A stretch of 64,000 nt of DNA from Adiantum capillus-veneris (taxonomy: Eukaryota; Streptophyta; Polypodiopsida; Polypodiales; Pteridaceae): assembly GCA_014529385.2 (NCBI GenBank), contig CM043944.1:84702884-84766883 (forward strand), in the 5' to 3' direction. Below the pieces are notes generated by a model. It worked only from the letters and a program-made list of their open reading frames with translations. It did not search any database and had not been told where the DNA came from. The translations under genes and the position numbers were made by a program. Position 1 is the first letter of the stretch; each line of letters starts with the position of its first letter. This document shows positions 1 to 10,384 of this stretch, one piece after another.

Positions 1-116
1 TTCGACATCGACTTTCGGCGATCTTGGCATATAGAGAGGTGAGAGAGAGATAGTGTGTGCCTCCTCTTGGCATTGAGAGTGGGAGATCTACAAGCAAGGA
101 GATCACATTTGTGCAC

Positions 117-150
<34 letters not shown>

Positions 151-245
151 CACACACTTCCCTTGGGAATCGACGTTGATCGCTCTCGACTTTGACATCG
201 GCTTTTGGCGACCTCGGCATACATAGAGGTGAGAGAGAGAGAGAG
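1..245. repeat. Diverged direct duplication flanking a CA tract
   Basis: About 50 bases at 1-52 recur with scattered changes at 191-245: both begin with a (T)TCGACATCG-like string and end in an AGAGGTGAGAGAGAG string. Between them lie a (CA)n tract and about 40 bases of unique sequence. It looks like an old local segmental duplication in non-coding DNA. The small open frames that cross it are low-complexity and I do not support them as genes. Confidence 0.6.
119..148. repeat. (CA)n microsatellite
   Basis: An uninterrupted run of 15 CA dinucleotides. Confidence 0.95.
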
Positions 246-305
246 CGGATCGACTCTCAATCTGGTCCTGGCATTGGCAAGCACGTTCTCTATGATGTTA
301 AAGCT

Positions 306-327
306 CTCTTCTTCTTCTTCTTCTTCT
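306..327. repeat. (CTT)n microsatellite
   Basis: A short run of CTT triplets, seven units long. Confidence 0.85.
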
Positions 328-566
328 ACAACATCAACTACCGGATTTTTGATTTTTGGCATTCTTCTCGACTTCGCATCGGTTCGGCATTGACAACTAT
401 GACATCAGCGAGCACTTTGGTCCAACGATGGAAGGCTGCATCAATCATTTTTTCTCTGCTTTGACTTAGCGAGAATGTTTGGCTCTCCTCGGGTGTAGCC
501 TCACCATCGTCTATCCTCCCACGCACATTTCGGAGCGGTTTTTGCTCTGACGGTTTTGCATTAGAA

Positions 567-683
567 CCCCCCCCCCCCCCCGGCCGACTTCTTGATTTTG
601 ACTTAGCAGGAGATAGATCAAGCGAGGGCAGCTTCGGCTCTCCTCTAGCCTCCATCCAGAGTGGCTCTTGGGCAGCAGTGGCG

Positions 684-721
<38 letters not shown>
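567..721. repeat. Two poly-C homopolymers
   Basis: One run of 15 C (567-581) and one of 37 C (685-721) lie about 100 bp apart. They create apparent poly-Pro or poly-Gly reading frames that are artefacts of composition. Such long homopolymers are prone to sequencing and assembly length error. Confidence 0.9.
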
Positions 722-722
<1 letters not shown>

Positions 723-1318
723 CCCTTTCGACGGCGTTTCAGCTTCGATGCTTCTCCATTTTCTAGCTTCGACCACACATACCGACACATACGGCTCCGA
801 CGGACCATTTTGGAGCGGTTTTTCCTTGAGCGAGCTCCGCCCTTGGACAATTGTGTTATGTGTTTGGTTTTTGATCAATGAGGTCGTGTGCCAGTTTTCA
901 GGTGCTTTGCTCATGGTTTGTATGTTCCTCACAGGTGGCAGACTATGCAGCAAAAGTGTGGGGCATTCTAGCGAGTGGTTTCAACACGGTTTTGTGCGGT
1001 CATGCTATGTATGCATTTACAGCTTGAGCTCCTATAGCTCGGAAGTCGCAAATTCACAGGTTTACATGTATTTTTGGATAGGTGCAGTTGTCCATAGAGC
1101 CACTTGTTCAAGACTGAACCAGTTTACCAGGCTTTTAGCAATGTATGTATACCATTTGTGGATCTATTTATTAAAACACTTGAGTATTTGTTTTCATGCA
1201 GTTTTGGTGAGATTTTTTGAGTTTTTACTCGATTTTCAAAGAGAACTCTATTTAAATGTCATAAAATCTAATATCTAACCAACCCAAATGATTTTCTCTT
1301 ATTGAACTGATCATTTAA
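722..1318. other. Non-coding stretch without recognisable gene
   Basis: One plus-strand open frame (661-1278) crosses this stretch, but it starts in the poly-C tract, is rich in Phe, Leu and Cys, and resembles no family I know. I treat it as a chance frame. Confidence 0.5.
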
Positions 1319-1893
1319 TGTGGGATAATAAACGAGAGCAAGGGTTAGAATATAGACATGGGGCCAATGGTAAAGGGGTCCAAATGAGAGATGGTCTGTC
1401 AAAGAGCAATGCTACCTAATGGAGCTTAAAGACCGTAGGGTTAGCTTCATTAAGGACCTCCAAAAGTTAGTGTTCAAAAGTCCTTTGACCTTAGGCTTGA
1501 CCTTGAGGTGGGAATCCTACCCAAGCATGAGGTGCTTGTTGGCTTGCTAAGTTTTAGTGGGAACTTTACCCAAAAGCTTGAGGTGTTTCTCACATGCTTA
1601 AATGATTAAAGTTCTTGAAGTATGCAATCCAAACATAACTCTCAAGAGACATGAACATGCCATGCTTGATTTAATAAGTCCTTGAAGTATTCTATTCAAC
1701 CAAATGACTTAATAAGCATAAAAGACACATGTTCAAATGATCCTCCACATGTGGCCTTCATGATATGTTTGAATGCTATTGCATAGGTTTTAAAGGGGTC
1801 CAATGAGAATTTAGATGCATAAAAATAAATAATTAAGTTCTTTCTCTCAAAGAGGAAAAAGAGGACACATGTCTAAAGGAAATAATAAAATAA

Positions 1894-1933
<40 letters not shown>

Positions 1934-1964
1934 GTGGACCAGCATGAAAGGGGGTGTATACTCT

Positions 1965-2013
<49 letters not shown>

Positions 2014-2706
2014 TCTCTCATTGTGTGGAGTGCAAAATGCAAGAGCTTCATCTCCTTCTCCAAGTTTGTTGAGAAGTGGAGAGTCTACACCAACACTCGT
2101 GACTATGGAATGCAAATCCAACCAAGAGCCATGCTTCAATACTTAAGCTTGACATCTTCTTCATCTTCATTACTATGTTATTATGCTATGCTAAGCAAGA
2201 AGAGTGATGATAAGTGAGGAACTATTTTTTTCTCCTATGGAATGTATCTTCTTCCTCTTCCTTGCCCTCATTCCCTGCTAGCTCTCTCCACCTTCGAAGG
2301 TGTTTGAGGCCTTGGGACCGAGGCTTGGGATAGTTAATGCTTTTTGCAAAGTTTATGTTAAGCTCATGATGCATTAAGCTTTCCATCTTCATAGCATCAC
2401 CAAGGTCACAAGGAACACAAAGATTGTATTGTAACAAAATCTCTCTTGATGGGAGAATCTATAATACAAACTCCTTTTGGAGGGGGGACCAACTCCAAGT
2501 AAATCCGGTACTCATCTATTGTCATGTTCTCTAATACTCTCTCTCTTGCAAAAGTATTGTTCATGCCAAGTTAATTACGTACTATGTTTATGTTGCTACC
2601 ATCAATTAAGTTCACCCTCCATATTCTCAAAGTAATCTCACAAAAATGCTCACTCTAATTCTCTTAATTCCGCTATTCTCAAAGTTCATAGGCCATTTCC
2701 ATTACA
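1319..2706 (+). mobile_element. Putative 5' LTR of a truncated Ty3/gypsy element
   Basis: The right edge is well supported. The sequence ends in CA at 2706 and is followed after one base by a canonical tRNA-Met primer-binding site, then by a gag gene in the same direction. The left edge is a guess: TGTGGGATAATAAACG at 1319 is a candidate LTR start, giving about 1.4 kb, but no second LTR is in the window to confirm it. The block contains long GA and CA microsatellites and is otherwise non-coding. Confidence 0.5.
1897..2012. repeat. (GA)n and (CA)n microsatellites inside the LTR
   Basis: (GA)n spans 1897-1931 and (CA)n spans 1966-2012, separated by about 34 bp of unique sequence. Open frames on both strands here are dinucleotide translations, not genes. 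Confidence 0.95.
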
Positions 2707-2707
2707 T

Positions 2708-2720
2708 TGGTATCAGAGCA
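2708..2720 (+). other. Primer-binding site, tRNA-iMet type
   Basis: TGGTATCAGAGCA is complementary to the 3' end of plant initiator tRNA-Met, the usual minus-strand primer for many plant LTR retrotransposons. It sits one base after the putative LTR end at 2706 and about 400 bp before the gag start. Confidence 0.9.
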
Positions 2721-3120
2721 TTTGGTTTCTCTTTTCTTGCTTAAAAAGAGAGGTCCTTAAGTAGTCTATTAATGGTTGATTTTGTTAATTGTATTAGGAT
2801 AAGTGGGAATGGGATCTATTATTTGTTTTGTAAAGTCCACTATGTGGGATATGGTGCACACCTCGGGAGCTTTGGTCTTAATAATGGAGTCTTCTTAGAC
2901 TTGCCTATGGATTTACCATTATTGAGCCATAATAAGTCCCAAAGGAGCTATCCTTCGGCAACTTTGCTATGTTAGACCCACTCCACTACTCTCTATAATT
3001 AACCAATTCGAACCGTGGGTGTAGATACTTAAGTGCCTATTTTCAAAGGCTAAGAGGAGTAGCAACTAAGGTTTTGAATTGCCAAAGCATACACTAAGTA
3101 AACACATAAGTTAAATTAAC

Positions 3121-4168
3121 ATGACTGACAATAACCAAGAGAGTAGAATGAACATTGACAACTTTGATTTTGCACATGAAGGTGCTAATGATGATGCCCC
3201 CATGTTTGTTAATTATCTTGTTTCTAAGTTGCAACAAGCTATGGGTAACCCCGCTTTGCAAGCTGAAGTTACTCAAAAACTTTGTGCTTATGGGATTTCC
3301 TTTTCTCTCCAAGAGAAGAGAGAGCTTAGGAGGCCTCTTGATGAGACCCCCAAAAGAAGACTCTTTCCCATACGAGAGGCCTCTTGATGAGACCCCCAAA
3401 AGAAGACTCTTTCCCATACGAGAGGAGGAATCCAAAGATCAAGAAACTAATGAATCCCTAAATTCCTCCGAAGATGTGGCTCCACGAAGAAGGCGGACTA
3501 AACGATCGCCAACTTCTCTCAAGAGGAAACGGTTAACCCATAGTTCTTCTCCTCATCACTCCAAAACGGAAGAGAGGAAACAAAGGAAGAAAAGGGCAAG
3601 AAAGAGGTCACCCTCTTCTCCTTCTTCTTCACCTTCCTCCTCTACCGATGAAAGCTATGGCTATTCTCCTAGAGAATACAAGAGGGGAGGACATTGCAAA
3701 TCTTACCCTGCATGGCGAAGGTCACAAAAGCTAAAGAAGTTCAAAGAGGGAGGAAAGAGTATCTCTTTTCTCACCTATGATGGCACCTTTGGTGCTACCG
3801 ACAAAGTATTGGACTTCATCCAACAATTTGATGCGGCCTTTGGAGATGAGGGCTTCACGGAGTCCTCCAAGCTACGCCATGTAGCTATGCACTTCCAAAC
3901 ATCGGCTCTTCAATGGTGGGCTAGCCTTCGTGGCAACAACGAAGCACCAAAGACATGGAAAACTCTACGAGTTTCCATCATGAAGCAATTCCTTGCAAGC
4001 GATGCAAAGGACAAAGTGCTCACTGAATGGCCGATTTTGAGGCTTCTCTCTCATGAGTCTATTCACAAATATGTGCACAAGTTTTGGAATTTACATCTCA
4101 AGGCTACTGTCTTTCAAAAGATAGACCTTGCCGAGCAAAAGCAACAATTCTGTGCAGGAGATGGCTGA
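3121..4168 (+). pseudogene. gag: Ty3/gypsy gag (capsid), frameshifted
   Basis: This encodes the structural Gag of an LTR retrotransposon. The start at 3121 (MTDNNQESRMNIDNFDF) is about 400 bp after the PBS. An N-terminal region is followed by a Ser/Arg/Lys-rich segment and then a retrotransposon gag capsid domain (about 3770-4100) with LTYDGTF, ALQWWASL and TWKTLRVSIMKQF. The gene is split between two frames: the N-terminus lies in the frame of 3121, the rest in the frame of 3155. The switch is explained by a 46 bp tandem duplication at 3331-3422. A further break near 4165 separates capsid from the zinc-knuckle/protease part. The family resemblance is to plant Ty3/gypsy gag; lineage not determined. 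Confidence 0.85.
3331..3422 (+). repeat. 46 bp tandem duplication inside gag
   Basis: Two identical 46 bp units lie at 3331-3376 and 3377-3422. Because 46 is 1 mod 3, the same peptide (RPLDETPKRRLFPIRE) is read in frame 1 in the first copy and in frame 2 in the second, and frame 2 continues into the capsid domain. The duplication is therefore the visible cause of the frame change. Confidence 0.95.
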
Positions 4169-4169
4169 G

Positions 4170-4790
4170 TATGTCAAGTCTCAATGACCTAGTTCTATCA
4201 GTGAAGTAATCCACCATACCATGGTTGTTTCGTGCATCAGTTTCCAACAAGGGGCTAGACGGAATGTCAAGCCCATGGAAAATAAAGACAAAAGTGATGC
4301 AAAGGGAAAAATTAATGCCCAAAATTCTTCCCAAGGCCATTCCAAGAACAACAACAACAATCGGTCCAAGGACAAAGGAATTTACAAAGGTAAAAATAAA
4401 CTCTCTCCTGAAGAGCTTGAAACTTTTCGCAAGGATAAAAAATATTTTAAGTGTGGGGAGCAAGGACATGGTTATCGTTCTTGCCCCAAAAGAAATGCTC
4501 ACAATGAGACTCCTAGAGCTTCCACTATCGAAGCTCCAAAAGAGGATGCTCATTGCAAAGGATCACCTCTCTCCTATGCTTGGGGAAAAGTAAGGGAGCA
4601 TGATCCCTTCATCTTGTTTGAACCTGGCTCTACTCACAACTTCATATCAATGGAGTTGGCCACCAAGTTGGGCATTCAAGATTTCGAGATGGGAGATGTT
4701 GTAACGACTAACACAACTTTCAAGGGACAACAAGCCTCTGTTACTTCCTTGATTGGGAAGTCGAGGCTTCATGTCTAAAGCTATGTCAAC
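4170..4790 (+). pseudogene. Ty3/gypsy nucleocapsid zinc knuckle and protease, decayed
   Basis: This continues the element after gag. An Asn/Lys-rich linker leads to a CCHC knuckle in which the first Cys is replaced by Tyr (YFKCGEQGHGYRSC, Tyr codon 4443-4445). A retropepsin-like segment follows in which the usual DSG is EPG (EPGSTHNFIS, 4620-4628). Both changes should abolish zinc binding and proteolysis. Family similarity continues through MGDVVTTNTTFKGQQ to LHV, a stop where a Gln would fit, and SYVNT. The element is then cut off by GA-rich DNA at about 4790. No RT, RNase H or integrase of this copy is seen in the window. Confidence 0.8.
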
Positions 4791-4919
4791 ACATAGGAGG
4801 GAGAGAGAACTAAAAGGGGTGGGGAGAGAGAGATATATAGAGGGTGTGGAGAGAGGAAGAAGAGAGAAAGGTAGAGGTGAAGGGAGAGAGGGGGGTGGAG
4901 GGGTAAGAGAGAGAGGAGG

Positions 4920-4984
<65 letters not shown>

Positions 4985-5190
4985 TAGGAGTTTGTAGAGA
5001 GGGTGGAGAGAAGAGGGAGAGGGAAGGGAGGGAGAGAGAGATGGAGATGGAGATGGAAAGGTAGGAAGAGATAAAGATAGCCTCAAGATAGCACTGGGGT
5101 AGAGAGAGAGAAAGGAGAGGCGAGGAGGGATGGAGAGATAGAGAGGGGGTGTAGAGAGAGAAGGTTGTGAAGGGAAGGAGGGATTGTGAT

Positions 5191-5233
<43 letters not shown>
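4790..5233. repeat. GA-rich block with two long (GA)n tracts
   Basis: About 440 bp is almost purely purine on the plus strand. (GA)n runs occupy 4925-4978 and 5193-5233, separated by interrupted GGAGA/GAGAG sequence that appears to be decayed GA repeat. It abuts the broken protease of the element to its left. Apparent open frames on both strands are repeat translations. Confidence 0.9.
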
Positions 5234-5237
<4 letters not shown>

Positions 5238-5527
5238 TGAAATGAAATGGAGACCTTGAAACGTGTTGAGAGGGGAGAGAGTTGATTTTTTTTTAAAAAG
5301 TTTAAAATATTAAACTTATAAAAAAATAATTTTTAAAGAATAAATATATTTGATTAATCTTAACATGTACTTATTTTTACTTGCTATGTAAGCTTAATAT
5401 TTTTTAATTAAAGAGGATCTTATGCTATAGTACTTTTTATCTCTCAAGCAAGTTCTTGCTAAACATTATCTCTCTTATGGTTTGTACTCTCAACTTCTCT
5501 GCTTTCGTTCAATATTTTCCATTTTTA
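5234..5527. other. AT-rich non-coding spacer
   Basis: The stretch is AT-rich and has no open frame or motif I can support. Confidence 0.6.
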
Positions 5528-6600
5528 AATGAAAAAGTTATTGTACTTGAAATTTTTGTTTGATCAAGCTTCTCCTTACAAATTTATTTCTTTAGATGCT
5601 TTTATTGACAGAGCAGAGAGCAAATATATGTGTCTTTGGAACGTACGATCAATCATGATGGAGATGGCGTATACGTTTTGCAGGAGTGCGTGCCTATTGT
5701 TTACAAAGTTAACGCCGTAATGCCATCATCGACATCATCTCCAAAGAGCCTATTAGCATTTGAACCAAGCACAACAAAATTTATTGATTTGAGCACCCTC
5801 GATGGGAAACACATGTCAGACCAAGATTATTTACAAGCTTCACCACTCGCAGTAGATGGAAATAGTTTGATGGATATTTTAAGGTCCACATCAAAGAAGA
5901 ACATCTTAACAAAGATCATATCTGACATTGATCTTATTGTGAAGTTTACATTGATTCCCAAATGTTACAACGGTGACATCATTTTTGAGTTTACATCGAC
6001 TAAGGAAAAAGTGCATGCAATGGACTCCATGGAACATCAATACGACCCTCATTTTTGGACAAAGCCACAAACCTCCAACATAGTCTTCTCCGGAGTTGCA
6101 CGACAAAGCCAATGCATTGGATCTTTGAAGTGCATCAATACGGTATGTCCCAAACTTGTAAACTATGTGTATTTTAGTTGTGCACACTTTTACAGTAGTT
6201 TGTTGAGGGCATCAACAAACTTTTACAGTAGTTTGTTGAGGGCATCAACACCCGACGAGGTGTATGCCCCTTCATCAAGCAAAGCAATATGTCACTTTTG
6301 TTCCAATGTTGCACTATGCATTGGACTTGTGAATGTTTTGTGAGATGCAATAGGTTATTAATTCATCGAGGAACACACTTCCACGATGTTCCTGATGGCA
6401 CATCAAAATCTCTCAAGGAGAAAACCAAAGAAATGGTGAGAAGTCCTTGTTGTTGATCATCAAGCAGGCGCTAAGAAAGTCCAATTATGTGTGGCAAAGG
6501 AAATCGTGTCCGGGACTATTCTTCAAGCCAATGGTGTATGACAAAAAATCAATGAGCAACAACTATATGCCTTGGTAGAGGAGATGGGTCCCTTGTTGCA
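5528..6600 (+). pseudogene. Decayed transposon-like gene, N-terminal part
   Basis: A plus-strand frame (5630-6343) encodes a coherent protein of about 237 residues and continues after a stop into HRGTHFHDVPDGTSKSLKEK (about 6365-6425). The segment FWTKPQTSNIVFSGVARQS, a spaced Cys pair (SLKCINTVCPK) and the HxGTHxH-like string suggest a zinc-binding N-terminal region of a DDE-type transposase-like family. My recollection of similar proteins is from mosses, lycophytes and ferns, but I cannot name the family. It is broken by stops and carries a 33 bp in-frame duplication. Function is inference; the coding signal is moderate. Confidence 0.45.
6186..6251 (+). repeat. 33 bp in-frame tandem duplication
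   Basis: Two near-identical 33 bp units (6186-6218, 6219-6251) encode FYSSLLRAST twice in the reading frame of the decayed transposon-like gene. The unit is a multiple of three, so the frame is kept. Confidence 0.9.
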
Positions 6601-6855
6601 AGATAACTAATAACAACCCCTTTTCATATAGTATAGTAGTTTTTTTTTTCAAAATATAATTCATATTTTGCAAAATTAATATGTTTGTAATGCTCCCTTC
6701 ATTAGATTTATCTATTAGGTTTTGACCATCTATTTCTTTGATGCGAAGTGGGCCAACCAAAGAACCATTTGGTATCGACGCACTTCTCAAGTTGAAATGA
6801 GATTGCAATTATTACTTCTTCCAAGGTAGACAATTTTTGAGGTAGGGTAAGGAAG

Positions 6856-7330
6856 GTGAGAAGTGCTTTGTTTTCAAAATGTCAACAATGGCCATCATCT
6901 GACATCGACCTAGTGAATCGCATGAGGCGAAATGGAACAGGAGATCTGCATAGCGCTTGGGTGCAGTTTGATCACACTAAATGGGTCACAGATTGGGTAA
7001 CAATGGCATGTCATGTATATGATCCAAGGTGTGTTTGTTTTCACATACTATGTGTTACATATCGCATTATTCCGCAAGAATTTGATTTTCATTCCTTTGT
7101 GGGATAGCATGCAAGACATGATCACTATATCCATAGGCAAAATGCAGGAAGAGGACATGGACTCATAGTGCCTCTTTTGGGAATTCCTCAATGACACATT
7201 GGCCAAACATGGGTGTGAACATGTAAACTTCTTTGGGTTCATGGCAGATGAAGTGCAAGCAAATTGGAATGCAGTGTACCATATGTTCAATGGCGATAAG
7301 GGCAATGTGATGGAGGGCAAGGAGCACTAA
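6856..7330 (+). pseudogene. Decayed transposase-like gene, catalytic-domain part
   Basis: A plus-strand frame at 6856-7107 reads HTKWVTDWVTMACHVYDPR. After frame breaks, a second run at about 7168-7330 reads LFWEFLNDTLAKHGCEHVN followed by FFGFMADEVQANWNAVYHMF. The pattern of Asp residues in hydrophobic contexts followed by GFMAD...ANWNAV resembles the core of a DDE transposase-like protein known to me only as unnamed proteins in seed-free plants. It probably belongs with the fragment at 5528-6600 as one ancient gene. At least one stop and two frame changes make it non-functional. Confidence 0.45.
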
Positions 7331-7399
7331 ATGGCTAACAAGCTAAAAAATCAAAAGTCAACTCAGTATTCAATTGTACAAATTGAGAGTCCAAAACAA

Positions 7400-7624
7400 T
7401 GTTGAAATTAGGGTTGCAAGGACACACACACATTTTGGAGAAGATGAAGAGTCTCAAGGCACACAACAAAGAGTATGTTGCTTAGTGCACAAGTAGAAAG
7501 ATAAAATACCCTACAATGATGTGTGTATATACAATGCATGGGGGAAGAAAAATCCTCGTGAGGAAAAATTGCCCCATCAGTCCTAACTGTGTTCACACAC
7601 ATCACTACCACATATATGGTATCA
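7400..7624 (-). mobile_element. 3' LTR of a minus-strand Ty1/copia element
   Basis: Read on the minus strand, this 225 bp block starts TGATACCATATATGTGG and ends CCTAATTTCAACA (TG...CA). It is preceded on that strand by a purine tract (CTCGAGGGGGATT, 7625-7637) that fits a polypurine tract, and by copia pol remnants further upstream. It is clearly related to the LTR at 18697-18875, sharing CATATATGTGGTAG, TTGTGCACTAAGC and GTGTGTCC. Its matching 5' LTR is not seen near 10.4-11 kb. Confidence 0.75.
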
Positions 7625-7639
7625 AATCCCCCTCGAGAG

Positions 7640-8540
7640 TGACTTGATGAATGAGAGTTGGCACATAGTGTATAGGAAAGTGCCATGCCATAAGGATGTG
7701 ATCAATCCACAAAGGGAAGCAAGCCCAAAGCTTTGTAGAAAGCTTCGAACTTCTCATGAAGAGGTGATGCCTTTGTGACTAGATATGCAAGGTTATCCTA
7801 TGTGGGACCCTCTTGTGTCATAACAACCATCCCAATTTGAGTCCAAAAAAGCATGCAAATTTGGTGGCAATGTCCCCCGTTGGGATAAAACAACCCAAGA
7901 TGTGAAGTGCCACTCAAGTATCAAAAGATTTTTTTGACAGCTTGCCAATGCTTAGACCCTAGGCTATGCATGAGTCTAATGACATGTGAGACTGTAAACT
8001 GAATATCTTGTCTAGTATTGCATACATAAATAAGGCATCCAATAGTAGCCTTAGAGAGAGTCACATTTTCATAATCTCCATCATCATAAAGACTCAATAT
8101 CAAGTGTGTTTTTATTAGAGTAGCAATAGGTTTGAAGTCCTCAAGTCCAAATTTACATAGTGACGTATCTTTACATAGTGATGTATCTATGTATCTTGCT
8201 TGACACAAAGCAATACCTCCATCACATTGCTTAAATTGTATTCCCAAGTAATGAAGCAAAAGCCGGACCCGAGTCTTTCATCTTGAAAGTAGCATTCAAT
8301 TTAGCCTTGAATCCAACAATTTTTTTTCTAATTTACACTAGTAATTAGGAAATCATCAACATACAAAATCATGATGAGATATACATCACCTTTGAACCAA
8401 AGCATAACAATTTGATGCATGGCAAGAACCTCAACAAGTAAGACTAGATATAGTTGCATCCATCGTACTTCACACAAACTATGCACCAGCCATTTAGGCA
8501 TACCCCTAGACTCTTCATTCTCATCCCTTTCCACATCAAG
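7640..8540 (-). pseudogene. Ty1/copia reverse transcriptase and pol tail, decayed
   Basis: Minus-strand remnants of copia pol. Near 8350 lies the RT catalytic box LYVDDFLITS, intact at YVDD. Downstream on that strand (8259-7921) is the RT C-terminus: LHYLGIQ, then TIGCLIYVCNTRQDI, then SKHWQAVKKI. RNase H proper is mostly missing. The very end of pol survives near 7780-7700 as VTKASPLHEKFEAFYK. There is a small duplication within the RT region (DTSLCKDTSLCK near 8160). Stops and frame changes separate the blocks. Confidence 0.85.
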
Positions 8541-9403
8541 TACATCATGTGGATTTGCATGAGTAATAGGCCGATTTGTGACATTTTTGAAAACCCCATA
8601 GACTATACATTTGCCTCAATGGAACTTACATTCAAGATTCCATTATTAAAAAGAGATAATAGAGTGTCATAAATGTTATGTGAGCTTACATTATTGTCTT
8701 TGGTACATGATAACAAGGGTTTCTCCACAATTACAACATCTCATGAAACCAAGATACACTGTTTGTCAATGGCACAACTTGTAACCCTTGCTTCCAAGAC
8801 TACAACCAACAAAAATGCATTTGACAACCTTATCATCAAATTTTTGCACTCTTTTTGTGGTACCAAAGCATATTCTAGGCAACCAAAGATGTGCATGTGA
8901 TCAATATATGGTTTCTTATCATGCCATGCTTCATAAGGAGTCTTAGACTATAAGGCATGTGTGTACATATGTAGCACACATGCCAACCTCAAGCCAAAAT
9001 GAATGTGGTAAAGCTTGACTCTTGACTATACATCGTGCTATCTCTATAAGGACCTATTTTTTCTTTCAACAACACCATTTTACTAAGGCATATAGGCACT
9101 ATATATTGGCATTTTATCCCATGACTAACCAAAAATGTAATAAAATCTTTAACCATTTATGCTCCCCATTGATCTGAATGGGGGGTGCCCATAGTACATT
9201 TAGAGAAATTCAACCATAACCAAAACTAGATGGAATCACATGAACACTTCCATCTTAACTTTAAAAGGATACACCCATGCATGCATGGAGTAATCATCAA
9301 TAAAAGTCACGAAGTAATTACCCCAAGGATGGAGTTTGCATAGGTTGAGAAACATCACTATGCAAATTTTGTAGCCTCCATGTAGCCCTTATTGAGCCAT
9401 GCT
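8541..9403 (-). pseudogene. Ty1/copia integrase, C-terminal half, decayed
   Basis: On the minus strand the block from about 9090 to 8690 reads like the end of a copia integrase: a stretch ending KTPYEAWHDKKPYIDHMHIFG, then CLEYALVPQKECKN. It lies between the GAG-pre-integrase/zinc region (9404-9937) and the RT (7640-8540), as expected for copia order. The catalytic core is not recognisable and several stops are present. Confidence 0.65.
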
Positions 9404-9937
9404 TTAGAAACTTTGAATGCTACATCTTACCCAAAATACAACCTTTACAAACATGCTTAGAAGGTGCTTCAAGAGGCGGCAAAAAAGAAACCATATTAGA
9501 TTTTTCAAATGCATCAAACTGGCAAAATTTAGATGCCCAAAATGGGCATGCAAAAGTTTTGCATCTAAAATAGCCTTTGAATCCACAATTGTATTTGCAA
9601 ATTCCACCCACACTTTGTCATACAAAGTGAGCCTATACAACCCTTGACACAAAATGCCAAATATAACAATTTCATTACCAAAACTGAGGTCATGATTTGT
9701 ACATCTATCATCCACAAATTTAATAACAAGCCCAAGTCCTGCAAGTGTAGATGTAGACAAAAGATTCTTTTTGATAGCTGATACATACAGTGCATCAATA
9801 AGCGTGAAAGAGCTGCCATTTTTCTCAACTAGCACAATCTTCTCAACTCCCTTGATTTGAAAAGAAGCATTGTTGTCACAAGTTACCATATCCCCATGAG
9901 ATACAACCTTGAGAGAGGTGAATAAGTCACGATACAA
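9404..9937 (-). pseudogene. Ty1/copia protease end, GAG-pre-integrase and HHCC region
   Basis: The minus-strand frame shows the copia signature KNLLSTSTLAGLGLVIKF, then GLYRLTLYDK, then LLHAHFGHLNFASLMHLKNL. In an adjacent frame it continues to KHVCKGCILGKM, the Cys pair of the integrase HHCC zinc site. The protease active-site DSG is upstream of the readable part and not seen. A frameshift falls between the two His and the two Cys of the zinc site. It belongs to the same minus-strand element as the RT at 7.9-8.5 kb. Confidence 0.85.
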
Positions 9938-10203
9938 TGATAATGGATATGGGGCCTAAAAATGGAACAAAAATCTGGACCGCATGAGAGATCTTGTTTT
10001 GTTGATTTTGCTGAGTGAAAGTGAGGACTGGTAGTGTGCTTCATAGATAATGCAATCAATGCATAATGCAATGATGATCATGGATATGGGGCCTGGAATG
10101 GAACAAAAATTTGGACCGCATGAGAGTTCTTGTTTTGTTGATTTTGATGAGCGAAAGTGCGGAGCAATAGTGTGCTTCATAGATAATGCAATCAATCCAT
10201 AAG
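9930..10203. repeat. 137 bp tandem duplication inside copia gag
   Basis: Two diverged units of about 137 bp repeat the string GGATATGGGGCC (9945 and 10082) and GTGTGCTTCATAGATAATGC. The copies differ by scattered substitutions, so the duplication is not recent. Confidence 0.85.
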
Positions 10204-10384
10204 CTTGTGCAACTCTAATATCCCAATGAGATTGCTCAATTGTATGCAAAACAACTCTAGCAACAATAGATCTACTAGAACCTGCAACATCCTCAATGGA
10301 ACTTGTATCCACAAAAGGTAGACGTACATCAATGTTTTGCACAACATTCCACATGCCCTTTGAAACAAGAACATGCACCATCAT
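9956..10384 (-). pseudogene. gag: Ty1/copia gag N-terminal region
   Basis: The minus-strand frame begins near 10384 with LVSKGMWNVVQ, then WDIRVAQAYGLIALSM, which matches the usual start of plant copia Gag (a conserved W in the N-terminal helix, then WD..R...A.GLI.LS). The C-terminal part has been rearranged by a 137 bp tandem duplication. No CCHC knuckle is seen between here and the pre-integrase block. Confidence 0.65.

Noticed and set aside
661-1278. A 205-residue plus-strand open frame
   Set aside because: It begins in the poly-C tract, has no motif, and the rest is composition-biased with many Cys, Phe and Leu; I see no sign of coding constraint.
1833-2217. Several overlapping open frames around 1.9-2.2 kb
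   Set aside because: They are translations of GA and CA microsatellites on both strands.
4753-5086. Arg/Glu-rich and Ser/Leu-rich proteins in the GA block
   Set aside because: They are dinucleotide repeat translations; all frames stay open because GA repeats contain no stop codons.
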